Assembly: GCF_900103215.1 (NCBI RefSeq)
Contig: NZ_FNGV01000005.1
Span: forward strand, 124,001 to 188,000
Source: Kriegella aquimaris
GTDB lineage: Bacteria > Bacteroidota > Bacteroidia > Flavobacteriales > Flavobacteriaceae
Length of the DNA: 64,000 nt
Reading direction: 5' to 3'
This document shows, piece by piece, positions 51,708-61,023 of this stretch. Every line of letters begins with the position of its first letter. Within the stretch, counting starts at the first letter, position 1. The notes below the pieces were generated by a model. The model had not been told where the DNA came from and searched no databases. It saw nothing but the letters and a program-made list of their open reading frames with translations. The translations under genes were made by a program, and so were the position numbers.

Positions 51708-52685
51708 ATGCTTTTTTCATTCTTCAAGCGAAGTAAAAGGAGGCAACTTCACACCATTGCATTCTATAACTTAGAGAATCTGTTCGATACCAAAGATGAT
51801 CCAAAAACCTTGGATGATGATTTTACACCGAAAGGTGCGAAAAAGTGGTCGAATAAACGTTACAAGAGAAAACTCTATAAACTGGCCAAAACCATTTCAG
51901 AAATAGGTAACGAGCATGCCACTGCTCCACCCGCTCTTGTCGGTGTTGCCGAGGTCGAGAATAAAAATGTGATGGAGGATCTTATAGGGTCAGAACCTTT
52001 GCGTGATATCGATTACGATTATGTACATTATGATTCTCCTGACGAAAGGGGTATTGATACCGCATTAATCTACCGTAAGAGCAATTTTACGGTGAAGTAT
52101 TCCGAACCGATCACCTTATTTGTAAATAACCTTAATGGTGAGCGTGATACCACTCGCGATATTCTTTACGTATTGGGAAATCTTAACGGTGAAGAAGTAC
52201 ATGTTTTCGTAAACCACTGGCCTTCTCGCCGAAATGGTGTAAATGAAACGAACTACAAAAGGGTCATTGCTGCGGAAACGTTAAAGGGGTATATGGCCAA
52301 AATTGAAACAGAATATGTCGACCCTAATTATATTATTATGGGAGATTTTAATGCCGGGCCAAAATCGGAAAGCATCAAAAACTTAATGGAGTTGCCACAT
52401 TTATATAATCCCATGGAAAAATTGCACATACCACAAGAAAGAGGGAGTGCCAATTATAAACGAAGTTGGAGCTTGTTCGATCAGATTATGGTATCACATA
52501 ATTTTTTGAATCATAAAAAGGGGACACACAGTTTTGCCCATGCCAATATTTTTGATGAGGAATTTTTGACCGAATTCAACGGGAAGTTTAAAGGCACTCC
52601 ATACCGTACGTACGCAGGGCGGAAATATTTAGGAGGCTATAGTGATCATTTCCCCGTATACATTCAATTAAAATTTAATGGATAA
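51708..52685 (+). CDS. Endonuclease/exonuclease/phosphatase family protein
   Basis: 325 residues. EEP fold motifs: TIAFYNLENLFDTKDDP at the start (metal-binding Asn and Glu), VGVAEVENKNVMEDL (catalytic Glu), VHVFVNHWPSR (His), IIMGDFNAGPKSE (Asp and Asn) and YSDHFPVYIQL (terminal Asp-His). The family includes nucleases and phosphodiesterases; the ENLFDTxDDP form is common in Bacteroidota, sometimes as an extracellular nuclease, but no signal peptide is seen here. Divergent from hflX by 74 bp. Confidence 0.88.
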   Translation: MLFSFFKRSKRRQLHTIAFYNLENLFDTKDDPKTLDDDFTPKGAKKWSNKRYKRKLYKLAKTISEIGNEHATAPPALVGVAEVENKNVMEDLIGSEPLRDIDYDYVHYDSPDERGIDTALIYRKSNFTVKYSEPITLFVNNLNGERDTTRDILYVLGNLNGEEVHVFVNHWPSRRNGVNETNYKRVIAAETLKGYMAKIETEYVDPNYIIMGDFNAGPKSESIKNLMELPHLYNPMEKLHIPQERGSANYKRSWSLFDQIMVSHNFLNHKKGTHSFAHANIFDEEFLTEFNGKFKGTPYRTYAGRKYLGGYSDHFPVYIQLKFNG

Positions 52686-52702
52686 GACTTCGTGTTTAAA
52701 AA

Positions 52703-53416
52703 TCAGACTTTCTTGATTTCACTTTGATCTAATAATTCGTCGTTTCGCAATCTTAGAAAAACTTGGGCCGTAGTAACCACATCCAATTCACAATAATTGA
52801 TTATCCGATCTAAATCATTTTCCTTATAATAGACGTCACGCACCATGCTACCATCTATGTCTTCCTTCGGCGATGGAATACCCAGTATGTTCGCCATCAG
52901 TTTCAAAGAGGTAAAATGCTTATAATCTCCAAATTTCCAAAGGTCCATAGTGTCTAAATGGGGCACTTCCCACGGTTTTTTCCCAAAAAGATTTAATTTG
53001 TAGGGAAGTTCAATGCCCTGAATAATCATTCTTCGGGCTATATATGGAAAATCAAATTCTTTGGCATTGTGTCCGCACATCAAATGTTTTGAACCACTAA
53101 AATGGCTGTTCAATAGGTTTTTGAACTCTTTTAGTAGTTTTGGTTCTGCACCGTGAAAACTGGTTGTTCGAAATGTTCTGACATCTCCTTTCAAGTGAAA
53201 ATAACCAACAGAAAGACAGATGATTTTTCCAAATTCCGCCCAAATTCCTGCACGGTCATAGAACTCTTCGGCGGTATATTCGTCTTTTCGCTGGTATCTT
53301 GTTTTTTGCTCCCAAAGATCTTTTCTCTCGTCGTCCAGTTGGTCATAACTTTCGTTTTCCGGTACGGTTTCAATATCTAAAAATAGAATATGCTCCAAGT
53401 TGATTTTTTGTAACAT
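52703..53416 (-). CDS. Predicted 3'-5' exonuclease (PolB-like DEDD family)
   Basis: 237 residues. The acidic metal ligands of a DEDD exonuclease are seen in ILFLDIETVPE (Asp, Glu), MCGHNAKEFDFPYIARRM (Asp) and INYCELDVVTTAQVFLRL (Asp, YxxxD form). The family resembles the proofreading domain of B-type polymerases. Ends 17 bp from the convergent EEP gene. Confidence 0.88.
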   Translation of the reverse strand: MLQKINLEHILFLDIETVPENESYDQLDDERKDLWEQKTRYQRKDEYTAEEFYDRAGIWAEFGKIICLSVGYFHLKGDVRTFRTTSFHGAEPKLLKEFKNLLNSHFSGSKHLMCGHNAKEFDFPYIARRMIIQGIELPYKLNLFGKKPWEVPHLDTMDLWKFGDYKHFTSLKLMANILGIPSPKEDIDGSMVRDVYYKENDLDRIINYCELDVVTTAQVFLRLRNDELLDQSEIKKV

Positions 53417-53685
53417 TTTTATACGGATGTGATGTTATAGTATTGAAGATACGAACAAATTTTTGGAAGGCATTGCCCACAAACATCATTGTTGATTACG
53501 ATTTGTTCAAAATGGGATGAGATTTGAGGCACTTTCTTAAATTAAACTAGATGGTCTACTTGTTTTTTCGAGTTGCGCAATGCGTGTTCCCAATTGCTCG
53601 TTTTTTGGGATAAATAATCGTCAAACGGATATTTTAAGCCTTTTGCAAAGGGTTTTATTGGTTAAACAAACCGAGAGGTCTGTTC

Positions 53686-54162
53686 TTATTCGAAAAGTGA
53701 TTGCTGTTTTACAGGACTTTCATGATTTAAAAGCCATTTCTTACGATGTAATCCGCCGGCATAACCCGTCAAAGAACCATCGCTACCAATAACCCGATGA
53801 CATGGGATGACAATCCATAACGGATTTTTACCATTGGCCGCTGCTACGGCGCGAATAGCCTTTACATCACCCAAAGTTTTAGTGAGATCGAGATAAGATG
53901 TGGTTTTGCCGTATGGTATGTGTTGCAGCGCCTCCCATACCTTTTTTTGAAAATCGGTGCCTTGAGGGTTTAATGGAAGGCTGAAAGTATGTCGTTTACC
54001 TTCAAAATATTCGTGTAACTGATATACCGCATCTTCCAGTACTTCAGGAAATAATTCATCAGGTGTTTGAATATTATCCAATATGGTTATTGATGATAAA
54101 CCGGAGGTATCACCTTCTATTTTTGCCGTACCTAGTGGTGTTTTTATATGAGCTATTTCCAT
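53686..54162 (-). CDS. ogt: Methylated-DNA-protein-cysteine methyltransferase
   Basis: 158 residues from the ATG at 54162. The active-site motif is IPCHRVIGSDGSLTGYAGG with WLLNHE after it, and the DNA-binding helix region is TDFQKKVWEALQHIPYGKTTSYLDLTKTLGDVKAIRAVAAANGKNPLWIVIPCHR. It removes O6-methyl groups from guanine onto its cysteine. The start codon overlaps the stop codon of the upstream CNNM gene by one base (TAATG), so translation is coupled. Confidence 0.95.
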   Translation of the reverse strand: MEIAHIKTPLGTAKIEGDTSGLSSITILDNIQTPDELFPEVLEDAVYQLHEYFEGKRHTFSLPLNPQGTDFQKKVWEALQHIPYGKTTSYLDLTKTLGDVKAIRAVAAANGKNPLWIVIPCHRVIGSDGSLTGYAGGLHRKKWLLNHESPVKQQSLFE

Positions 54163-55283
54163 TACTCTATTTTGGGATCTTTTTCTATTACCCCTAGCCT
54201 TTTGGCCCGCTCTTCCCAATTCTTTCGTGCGAGTTGTTGTAAATCGGCCACATTATCGCTTTCATCCATGATTTCCAGCCCCAAGAGGGTTTCAATAACA
54301 TCTTCCATAGTAACTAGGCCGCTGACCGATCCGTATTCATCTACGACTAAGGCAATGTGCTCGCGTTTAGAAATCAGGGTATTGAATAATTGAGGTATTG
54401 GCATGTTGCGTTCGGTAATTAGAATTTCCCTTTTAATCTCCGATAAAGGCAACTTTCCGTTATCATTAACCATCTCCTCTAAAATATTGTCTTTGAGCAC
54501 AAATCCTGTAATATTATCCATTTTTCCGTTATAGACCGGAATACGCGAAAATCGCATTTTCGGATTGTTTTCGAAAAATTCTGCGATAGTCTTGTCTTCG
54601 GCTGCAATTTTTACCACGGCGCGAGGGGTCATAATGTCTTTTACCAACACTTCATCGAAACGGAGCAGATTTTTAATGATTGTGGATTCCGATTTTTCAA
54701 AAACGCCTTCCTCGTGTGCAATATCTGTCATAGCCGTAAAGTCTTCCCGGCTTAAAACACTTCCGTGATGACCCTTTCCTCCAACGAGTTTGGTGAACAA
54801 TTGTAATATCCATAAAAGCCCCGTCCATTTTAGGCCCAATACCATTATTTTGAGTGTTTTGGAAGTGAAATTAGCCAGTTGCCTCCAATAGGTTGCCCCA
54901 ATTGTTTTGGGAATAATTTCAGAGGCCACTAAAATCAAAATGGTCATAATTGTCGAAACGACACCGACCATAAGGTCTTCTGTGAATTCAATACCTAAAA
55001 ATGTTCTTTGGGTAGTGCCATACAGTTGCACATAGGCTACTTTGGCCTGTACGCCCACTAATATGGCTCCAACCGTATGAGCTATGGTATTCAGTGTGAG
55101 AATGGCGATTAACGGCTTATCAACATCGTTCTTTAGAGTTTCTAAAGTATCTGCATAAGCCTTGCCTTCCTTTTTCTTTATGTTTATAAAAGTGGGATTG
55201 ATGCTTAATAGAACAGCTTCTAAGACCGAGCACAAAAAGGAAAAGAAGATGGAAACAACCGCGTAAAAAACCAACAGGCCCAT
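54162..55283 (-). CDS. CNNM/DUF21 transmembrane protein with CBS pair
   Basis: 373 residues. DUF21 membrane part with about four segments (1-165), starting MGLLVFYAVVSIFFSFLCSVLEAVLLSINPTFI, then two CBS domains (about 205-340) with DIMTPRAVVKIAAEDKTIAEFFENNPKMRFSRIPVYNG and ERNMPIPQLFNTLISKREHIALVVDEYGSVSGLVTMEDVIETLLG. The large corrosive C-terminal CorC_HlyC domain is missing, which is normal for this shorter subgroup. Likely a divalent cation (Mg2+ or Co2+) transport or efflux protein. Confidence 0.88.
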   Translation of the reverse strand: MGLLVFYAVVSIFFSFLCSVLEAVLLSINPTFINIKKKEGKAYADTLETLKNDVDKPLIAILTLNTIAHTVGAILVGVQAKVAYVQLYGTTQRTFLGIEFTEDLMVGVVSTIMTILILVASEIIPKTIGATYWRQLANFTSKTLKIMVLGLKWTGLLWILQLFTKLVGGKGHHGSVLSREDFTAMTDIAHEEGVFEKSESTIIKNLLRFDEVLVKDIMTPRAVVKIAAEDKTIAEFFENNPKMRFSRIPVYNGKMDNITGFVLKDNILEEMVNDNGKLPLSEIKREILITERNMPIPQLFNTLISKREHIALVVDEYGSVSGLVTMEDVIETLLGLEIMDESDNVADLQQLARKNWEERAKRLGVIEKDPKIE

Positions 55284-55333
55284 AGAATCAAATTAAGACA
55301 CTAAGATACCAATAAATAAAGAATCGATTGACG

Positions 55334-56647
55334 CTATTGCACCGGTAATTTGCCCTTATAAAAAACTTCTTGAACGGCCGAACGAATATTCAATTTGTAT
55401 AAATTTTGATTCTCCCTTGTCGGATTTACGCGGTTAGAGAGAAAAATATAAACTAATTGTTCTACGGGGTCTGCCCAAATAAAAGTACCTGTGAACCCAC
55501 TATGACCGAAACTTTCTGCACTGACCTCTGGGGCGGGATATGCATCTTTCAAAGAAAGTTCTGCGTTGTTCAACAGTGGTTTGTCAAAGCCTAAACCACG
55601 ACGGTTATCATTATCAGGGTATTGTACCCGATTAAATTCTTTCATGGTTGCCTCTGAGATATACCTTTTACCATTATAGCTACCATAATTTTGATACATC
55701 TGCATGATTTTTGCTAAATCGGTTGCCGATGCAAACAGTCCTGCATTGCCCGACACACCTCCTAAAAGCGATGCGTTTTCATCATGCACCCAATTTTTGG
55801 TAAGTTCATGTCTGAAAAGGGTATCCATTTCGGTTGGTACGATAGCATGGGAATAATTTTTTGTTTTAGGATTGAAACCCATTGTCGTCGCGCCCAAAGG
55901 AGCATAAAAATTACTCGTCAGATAGGATGTATACGATTGACCGGTAAGAGTTTCGATGAGTTTAGGAAAAATTAGAAAGGTAAGCCCGGAGTATTTATAT
56001 TTTTTATCATCGCTTACCTTAGAGCGATTGATCATTCGATACATTTTGCGGTTGAACCTGTCTTTTACAAAAAGATGCTCATAAGCTTGATTGGTGTATC
56101 CTTTTCGGCTGTTGGATTTAACAAAACGCTTTTTGATGGCCCCATTTTTTTTGATGACCTTATCGAGAAAAACAATATAGGGCACCAATCCTGCCTGATG
56201 GGCAAGAATTTCCCTTAGGGTGATGTTTTTTTTGTGTTTTCTTTTGCGCCAAGGTTCCCAATAGGTGCTGAATGGTACATCTAGATGAAGCTTACCTTCG
56301 TCGACCAACTTCATAAGCGCAGGTAAGGGCCCTGTAATTTTTGTAACCGAAGCTAGGTCATAAATATCGTCTAAAGCTACTTTTGTCTGGTTGTCATAAG
56401 TGTGATAACCGTAGGCTTTATGAAAAATTATGGTATTGTTCTTGGCAACTAAAACCTGTGCCCCGGGGAAAGCATGCTCCTGGATGCCATAGGCCATAAT
56501 CGAATCTACTTTTTGATGGATGTAGGCGGAATCTAATCCCACTTCAGAAGGAAAACCCATAGAAAGCCCTGTATCTTGGGCACTCAAGTAGGAGGCAAAT
56601 AAAATACTGATAAGTATATTGAATATTTTAAAAGATTGTTTTTTCAT
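55334..56647 (-). CDS. Exported beta-lactamase-fold serine hydrolase
   Basis: 437 residues with a signal peptide (ending LSAQ, about residue 23). SVTK in DIYDLASVTKITGPLPALMKL gives the SxxK nucleophile, YSG in KYKYSGLTFLIFPKLI the tyrosine motif and GHSGFTGTFIW the third motif. The pattern FPGAQVLVAKNNTIIFHKAYGYHTYD is common in class-C-like hydrolases linked to cell-wall or glycoside turnover; some are fused to GH3. Substrate not known. Nine bases from the DinB gene upstream, so both are probably co-transcribed. Confidence 0.88.
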   Translation of the reverse strand: MKKQSFKIFNILISILFASYLSAQDTGLSMGFPSEVGLDSAYIHQKVDSIMAYGIQEHAFPGAQVLVAKNNTIIFHKAYGYHTYDNQTKVALDDIYDLASVTKITGPLPALMKLVDEGKLHLDVPFSTYWEPWRKRKHKKNITLREILAHQAGLVPYIVFLDKVIKKNGAIKKRFVKSNSRKGYTNQAYEHLFVKDRFNRKMYRMINRSKVSDDKKYKYSGLTFLIFPKLIETLTGQSYTSYLTSNFYAPLGATTMGFNPKTKNYSHAIVPTEMDTLFRHELTKNWVHDENASLLGGVSGNAGLFASATDLAKIMQMYQNYGSYNGKRYISEATMKEFNRVQYPDNDNRRGLGFDKPLLNNAELSLKDAYPAPEVSAESFGHSGFTGTFIWADPVEQLVYIFLSNRVNPTRENQNLYKLNIRSAVQEVFYKGKLPVQ

Positions 56648-56656
56648 ATTGCCAAG

Positions 56657-57166
56657 TTACCAACCCGTATATTGGGGAGGCTCTATCTGATTAAGTTTTA
56701 AATATACAACCAATTGGCCACGATGATGAGCAACATGATCCTGCATTAAATTCATGATTTGCATTTTGGTTTTTTCCCCAGCAAAAAAATCGACTTTTTC
56801 AGCTAGTTTTTCAGGCGCTAGGTTTGCAATAAGGTTGGCAGACCCATCAAAACTTTTTTTCATCGCCTCGATTAACTGCTGTTTTGTCGGTGTCGGGCCC
56901 ATTTTTTCTTTTTGGAGGTCGCCACTACCGAAATAGGTGTTGCTCAGCCAATCAATATTCTCTTTGATGTGAATCAGTTGCGCCGTAAAGGTTCTTTGCT
57001 TTTCGGTAGGCTTGAATGCATATTGGGTTTCTGGCATTGCCTCGGCCAATTGTATTAAATAGATTTTTGAGTTTTCCCATTTTTCCAGGAAAGTTTCGAT
57101 GAAAAGGTCTTGTGACATGGCATTTAAATGAATTAAACCAAAAAGTATAAAAAACGTCTTTTTCAT
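56657..57166 (-). CDS. DinB family protein (exported form)
   Basis: 169 residues from the ATG at 57166, with an N-terminal signal-like segment (MKKTFFILFGLIHLNAMSQ). The DinB four-helix bundle is recognised by TAQLIHIKENIDWLSNTYF, MQIMNLMQDHVAHHRGQLVVYLKLNQIEPPQYTGW, in which the three metal-binding histidines are the one in LIHIKE and two in DHVAHHRGQ. Function of the family is unclear, mostly thiol-linked metal enzymes. Co-directional with the serine hydrolase gene. Confidence 0.85.
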   Translation of the reverse strand: MKKTFFILFGLIHLNAMSQDLFIETFLEKWENSKIYLIQLAEAMPETQYAFKPTEKQRTFTAQLIHIKENIDWLSNTYFGSGDLQKEKMGPTPTKQQLIEAMKKSFDGSANLIANLAPEKLAEKVDFFAGEKTKMQIMNLMQDHVAHHRGQLVVYLKLNQIEPPQYTGW

Positions 57167-57264
57167 TGATGTCTTCCCTAATTTAAGTATAGTACTTGCC
57201 TGCAATATATCTTTAATATCCGAGAGACCCTATTCAAAAATCGTATTGGGTTCTCATTAATTAT

Positions 57265-58254
57265 TTAGTCCAGCAAGCGCACAGCATCTTTGGCGAAGTA
57301 ACTGGCTATTATATTTGCCCCAGCTCTTTTGATAGCCGTTAATTGCTCTAACATAACAGCGTCGTGATCCAGCCATCCTTTTTCAGCTGCCGCTTTTACC
57401 ATGGCGTACTCTCCGCTGACTTGATATACTGCCACGGGTACATCGACCTCATTGCGTATTTCACGAACAATATCCAAATAACAGAGTCCTGGTTTGACCA
57501 TCACAATATCGGCACCCTCATCAATATCCATTTCCGTTTCCCGAATCGCCTCGAACCGATTACTAAAATCCATTTGATAGGTCTTTTTGTCTTTGGGCAC
57601 GTTTTTAATATCTACTGGAGCAGAATCTAGGGCATCACGAAAAGGACCGTAAAAGGCGGAAGCATATTTGGCACTATAACTCATGATGCCCGTATCGGTA
57701 AATCCCTCGTCTTCCAAGGCCTCCCTGATTGCAAGAATGCGCCCATCCATCATATCGCTCGGGGCCACGAAATCGGCTCCAGCTTTGGCATGGCTAACAC
57801 TCATCTCGGCCAGCAGTTCGGTTGTTTCATCATTTAAAATTCGTCCTTCGGCTACAATGCCATCATGACCAAACGAGGAGTAGGGATCGAAGGCTACGTC
57901 GGTCATGACCAACATGCCCGGACACGCATTTTTAACAGCTTTAATGGCACGTTGCATTAGTCCGTCGGCATTGAGTACTTCGACACCTTTATTGTCCTTT
58001 AGCGCATCAGGTACTTTTACGAAAAGTAAGACTGCCTTTAGGCCCATATTCCAGAGTTCTTTGACCTCTTTTTCCAGATTGTCAAGGCTTAGGCGATAAT
58101 AATCGGGCATTAAGGCGATTTCTTCCTTTATGGCTTTACCTTCCACTACAAAAAGGGGAACAAGAAAGTCGTTGGGTGAAATTATGGTTTCTTGTACTAA
58201 AGAGCGAATGGCTGGTGAAGTTCGTAGTCTTCTGTTTCGTTTAAGTGGATACAT
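57265..58254 (-). CDS. hemB: Porphobilinogen synthase
   Basis: 329 residues. The two active-site lysines are in MSYSAKYASAFYGPFRDA and IVMVKPGLCYLDIVRE; the N-terminus RRLRTSPAIRSLVQETIISPNDFLVPLFVVEG is standard. It condenses two 5-aminolevulinate molecules to porphobilinogen, the second step of heme synthesis. Cytosolic, in a minus-strand heme cluster. The metal-site region lacks the cysteine-rich zinc loop, with DVAFDPYSSFGHDGIV instead, so it is of the magnesium type. Confidence 0.96.
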   Translation of the reverse strand: MYPLKRNRRLRTSPAIRSLVQETIISPNDFLVPLFVVEGKAIKEEIALMPDYYRLSLDNLEKEVKELWNMGLKAVLLFVKVPDALKDNKGVEVLNADGLMQRAIKAVKNACPGMLVMTDVAFDPYSSFGHDGIVAEGRILNDETTELLAEMSVSHAKAGADFVAPSDMMDGRILAIREALEDEGFTDTGIMSYSAKYASAFYGPFRDALDSAPVDIKNVPKDKKTYQMDFSNRFEAIRETEMDIDEGADIVMVKPGLCYLDIVREIRNEVDVPVAVYQVSGEYAMVKAAAEKGWLDHDAVMLEQLTAIKRAGANIIASYFAKDAVRLLD

Positions 58255-58289
58255 TTATGCGTATTTATTTTTCAATTTCTTAATAGCTA

Positions 58290-58916
58290 TCAATCTTCTG
58301 TGACATTAAGCGAATCATTAAGGTACTCGTGGCAGGTGATAATTTGCTTCAAGTCTTTATCTAATTCAAATGTACGCCATAGTAACGAATCCCTTTTTAT
58401 GTTGACCGGATTTTGGTCTGAATCGATATAGTTTCGAAGCGATGTAATAATTGGATCTTCAAAACCATTGACTTTTAAAATAGATTTTCCTCCAGGGATG
58501 CTATAAGTGTCCTCAAAATCATAACAAGAAACCAAAACAGTATCACCGACCGTTAGACCCAAATCGTGAAAACAATCGGTACGAACAAATTGCTGATTGG
58601 CATATGAATTTACTCCCATTTCTTTGATTTTAAAAACCTTTTCAATCTTAATGACTCCTTCTTGTACCGTGTATAAAGGGCCTGCATTTTTATTGGGTTT
58701 CTTAAGTTCTGTTAGAATACCAACGAATACCAAAGATAATTCATCGCCACAATTTCCGATAAAAGGGCCGGATTGTGGCCACCAATAAGTGTAACCCACA
58801 TCAAGCGTATCTTGCGTAAAGACGATTTTGATATCGCTTTTTGATTTCCTTGATTGACATCCCAATAAAAGCATGATTGTGATAGCCAAGGCTAAAACTC
58901 TCGTTGCAAATTTCAT
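58290..58916 (-). CDS. Lipoprotein of unknown function
   Basis: 208 residues from the ATG at 58916. Signal peptide and lipobox MLLLGCQSRKS, lipidated Cys near residue 20. The mature part has spaced cysteines (GNCGDE, RTDCFHD, VSCYDF, ITCHEY) and a beta-rich order (LVFVGILTEL ... VIKIEKVFKIKEMG ... VGDTVLVSCYDF) that recalls netrin/TIMP-like NTR domains, but this is only a resemblance. Its ATG overlaps the stop of the YchJ gene by 4 bp (ATGA). Confidence 0.65.
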   Translation of the reverse strand: MKFATRVLALAITIMLLLGCQSRKSKSDIKIVFTQDTLDVGYTYWWPQSGPFIGNCGDELSLVFVGILTELKKPNKNAGPLYTVQEGVIKIEKVFKIKEMGVNSYANQQFVRTDCFHDLGLTVGDTVLVSCYDFEDTYSIPGGKSILKVNGFEDPIITSLRNYIDSDQNPVNIKRDSLLWRTFELDKDLKQIITCHEYLNDSLNVTED

Positions 58917-59308
58917 ATGGCCAAACCTAAATAAGTCCAATGTGTATCTTCTTTTTTGAAAACTGATTTTTCATGAATAATCTCTAATTTACCATTCTCA
59001 TAGTAATAGGCATCAAATGTTACAGTACCCTCTTCATCTTGTACACCACCTTTGGTCTTGCCGATAATTTCCAGTTTAACCCAAGTAACTGACTTAGCCC
59101 AACTTGTAATTGCCTTTTTATCTTTGAGAGGTCTTGTTGATGAATGATGACTTTGCATTAAATAGTCGCCATTGGCCAGAACAAAAGCCGAATACCTAGA
59201 ACGCATTAACTGCTCGGCAGTTCTGGCCATATTTATGTTTGCGTGAACTTTACCACAGCAATTGGAATAATCAGCGGGAAAACCGCAGAAACAAGTGTCG
59301 GTGTTCAT
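58913..59308 (-). CDS. YchJ family (UPF0225) protein
   Basis: 131 residues. The N-terminal metal-binding motif is CFCGFPADYSNCCGKVH, followed by RTAEQLMRSRYSAFVLANGDYLMQSHHSSTRPL and VTFDAYYYENGKLEIIHEKSVFKKEDTHWTYLGL, as in YchJ with an NTF2-like fold. Function unknown. ATGA overlaps with both neighbours show that the 52-aa gene, this gene and the lipoprotein are translated together. Confidence 0.87.
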   Translation of the reverse strand: MNTDTCFCGFPADYSNCCGKVHANINMARTAEQLMRSRYSAFVLANGDYLMQSHHSSTRPLKDKKAITSWAKSVTWVKLEIIGKTKGGVQDEEGTVTFDAYYYENGKLEIIHEKSVFKKEDTHWTYLGLAI

Positions 59309-59463
59309 AGGGTTTCGTTTTTAGAGTGCTTCATTTGAGCAATCGTTTTTAGCCTTTCTTTCCTTGTCTCCTGTTCTTTTTTAAGCTTAGCTTTTTTTCT
59401 GTTAAGTAGCTTGGTATGTTTGGCCTTGTTTACGGTATTTTTTGCTTTTCCTTTTTTAGCCAT
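59305..59463 (-). CDS. Small basic protein (52 aa)
   Basis: ATG at 59463 to TGA at 59305, 52 codons, of which almost half encode Lys or Arg (MAKKGKAKNTVNKAKHTKLL, then NRKKAKLKKEQETRKERLK). The stop codon overlaps the YchJ start by the ATGA arrangement, and hemF ends 9 bp upstream of the ATG, which supports a real gene. Probably an RNA- or ribosome-binding peptide by composition, but no family is recognised. Confidence 0.65.
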   Translation of the reverse strand: MAKKGKAKNTVNKAKHTKLLNRKKAKLKKEQETRKERLKTIAQMKHSKNETL

Positions 59464-59472
59464 AATCTTGCA

Positions 59473-60375
59473 TTAAACCCATTCTTTCGGACTCTGAAGA
59501 ATTTTTAGGAGACGCTCTTCTTCGCTCCCCTTCTCTGGATGATGATCATACCTCCACTGCACATGGGGGGGAAGGCTCATTAGAATACTTTCGATGCGAC
59601 CATTGGTTTTCAGTCCGAAGAGTGTGCCCTTGTCATGTACCAAGTTAAACTCAACATAACGCCCCCTGCGAATTTCTTGCCACTCTCGTTGTTCGTCGGT
59701 ATACGGGAGTTCCTTTCGTTTTAGAACAATCGGTATATAAGCTTCTAAAAAGCTGTTTCCCACCTCGACAACAAAATCATACCAGTCTTGCATTTTCATT
59801 TCTTCAGTTGCCTTACAATAATCAAAGAAGAGTCCGCCAACACCCCGAGCCTCATCGCGATGTGCATTCCAAAAATAGGAATCACATCGCTTTTTATATT
59901 CTTGATAAAAAGTTGGATTATTGTTGTCGCATGCCCGTTTACAAATAGAATGAAAATGAGCGGCATCTTCGTCGAACAAATAATAGGGGGTCAGATCTTG
60001 TCCGCCTCCAAACCATTGATCTACAATATTACCTTCTTTATCGTACATTTCGAAATAACGCCAATTTGCATGTACTGTCGGTACCATTGGACTTTTCGGA
60101 TGGATAACAAGACTTAATCCGCAAGCAAAGAAATCGGCATCTTCGACGCCGAAATAATTTTGCATACTTTCTGGTAACGCTCCATGAACTGCCGAAATAT
60201 TGACACCGCCTTTTTCAAAAACTTTCCCATTTTCTATCACTCGTGAGCGGCCTCCACCGCCTTCTGGGCGCTCCCAAACATCTTCACGGAATTTGGCAGA
60301 ACCGTCTATTTCTTCGAGTTTTGAAGTAATTTGGTTTTGTAGGGTTTCAATATAGGTGTAAAAAGTGTCTTTCAT
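59473..60375 (-). CDS. hemF: Coproporphyrinogen III oxidase, oxygen-dependent
   Basis: 300 residues from MKDTFYTYIETLQNQ at 60375; an ATG three codons upstream (60384) is equally open. Family motifs: EDVWERPEGGGGRSRVIENGKVFEKGGVNISAVHG, MVPTVHANWRYFE, WFGGGQDLTPYYLF, ARGVGGLFFDY and GRYVEFNLVHDKGTLFGLKTNGRIESILMSLPP. It turns coproporphyrinogen III into protoporphyrinogen IX with O2, so the organism uses an aerobic heme route. Start of the block with three short downstream genes. Confidence 0.95.
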   Translation of the reverse strand: MKDTFYTYIETLQNQITSKLEEIDGSAKFREDVWERPEGGGGRSRVIENGKVFEKGGVNISAVHGALPESMQNYFGVEDADFFACGLSLVIHPKSPMVPTVHANWRYFEMYDKEGNIVDQWFGGGQDLTPYYLFDEDAAHFHSICKRACDNNNPTFYQEYKKRCDSYFWNAHRDEARGVGGLFFDYCKATEEMKMQDWYDFVVEVGNSFLEAYIPIVLKRKELPYTDEQREWQEIRRGRYVEFNLVHDKGTLFGLKTNGRIESILMSLPPHVQWRYDHHPEKGSEEERLLKILQSPKEWV

Positions 60376-60429
60376 TGTGCCCATGTATGCTGTTTCGCTT
60401 TGTAGTAAAAGAGTATTTCGTAGAAATGG

Positions 60430-60957
60430 TTAATTTAACTCGTACAATTCCATATCCAGTGCGCTTTCCTTTGGTGGTGTATACGCTTCCGATAAAGTTC
60501 TTTTCCAAATATAGCCACATTTTTCCGCTACCCTTATGCTTCCGGTATTCTCCTTATGAACCACTATTTGGAGTGAGCCCAGTTTCAGTTGCTCAAAAGC
60601 ATGTTTGGAGATAATTTTAACCGCTTGTGTCATCCAACCTTTTCCGTTAAAGTTTTTATCGATGCAATAAGCAAGCTCCCCGACACCATCGATCCAATTC
60701 AGTTCTTTTAGAATGATAAGCCCAATTAACTTACTTGAGACGGCTTCTTTTAATAGCCAGGTAAATTCAAAATTGGTTTTGAACTGCGTCTGTTTCTTTC
60801 GGATAAAATCTTGGGAAGTCTTAACGGTAAGGTTTTGCCGTAACGTATTCGGAAAAAAACGCTCGAATCGGGCCATATTCGAAACCATAAGGTGACAAAG
60901 ATCGGCAGCATCGTCTAAAACTAATTCGTGAATCGTAAGTTTTCCTGCAGAATTCAT
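60430..60957 (-). CDS. GNAT family N-acetyltransferase (RimJ/RimL-like)
   Basis: 175 residues. GNAT features: SKLIGLIILKELNWIDGVGELAYCIDKNFNGKGWMTQAVKIISKHAFEQLKLGSLQIVVHKENTGSIRVAEKCGYIWKRTL, with the acetyl-CoA loop NGKGWMT. This is the ribosomal-protein-alanine acetyltransferase-like group; the target is unknown. Sits between hemE and hemF, co-directional. Confidence 0.87.
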   Translation of the reverse strand: MNSAGKLTIHELVLDDAADLCHLMVSNMARFERFFPNTLRQNLTVKTSQDFIRKKQTQFKTNFEFTWLLKEAVSSKLIGLIILKELNWIDGVGELAYCIDKNFNGKGWMTQAVKIISKHAFEQLKLGSLQIVVHKENTGSIRVAEKCGYIWKRTLSEAYTPPKESALDMELYELN

Positions 60958-61023
60958 GGGTTTGGTTTAAGAAAAAAGAGGATTACATTTCATGTTTCAA
61001 ACGGCATCGAATTTCTTCTCGGT

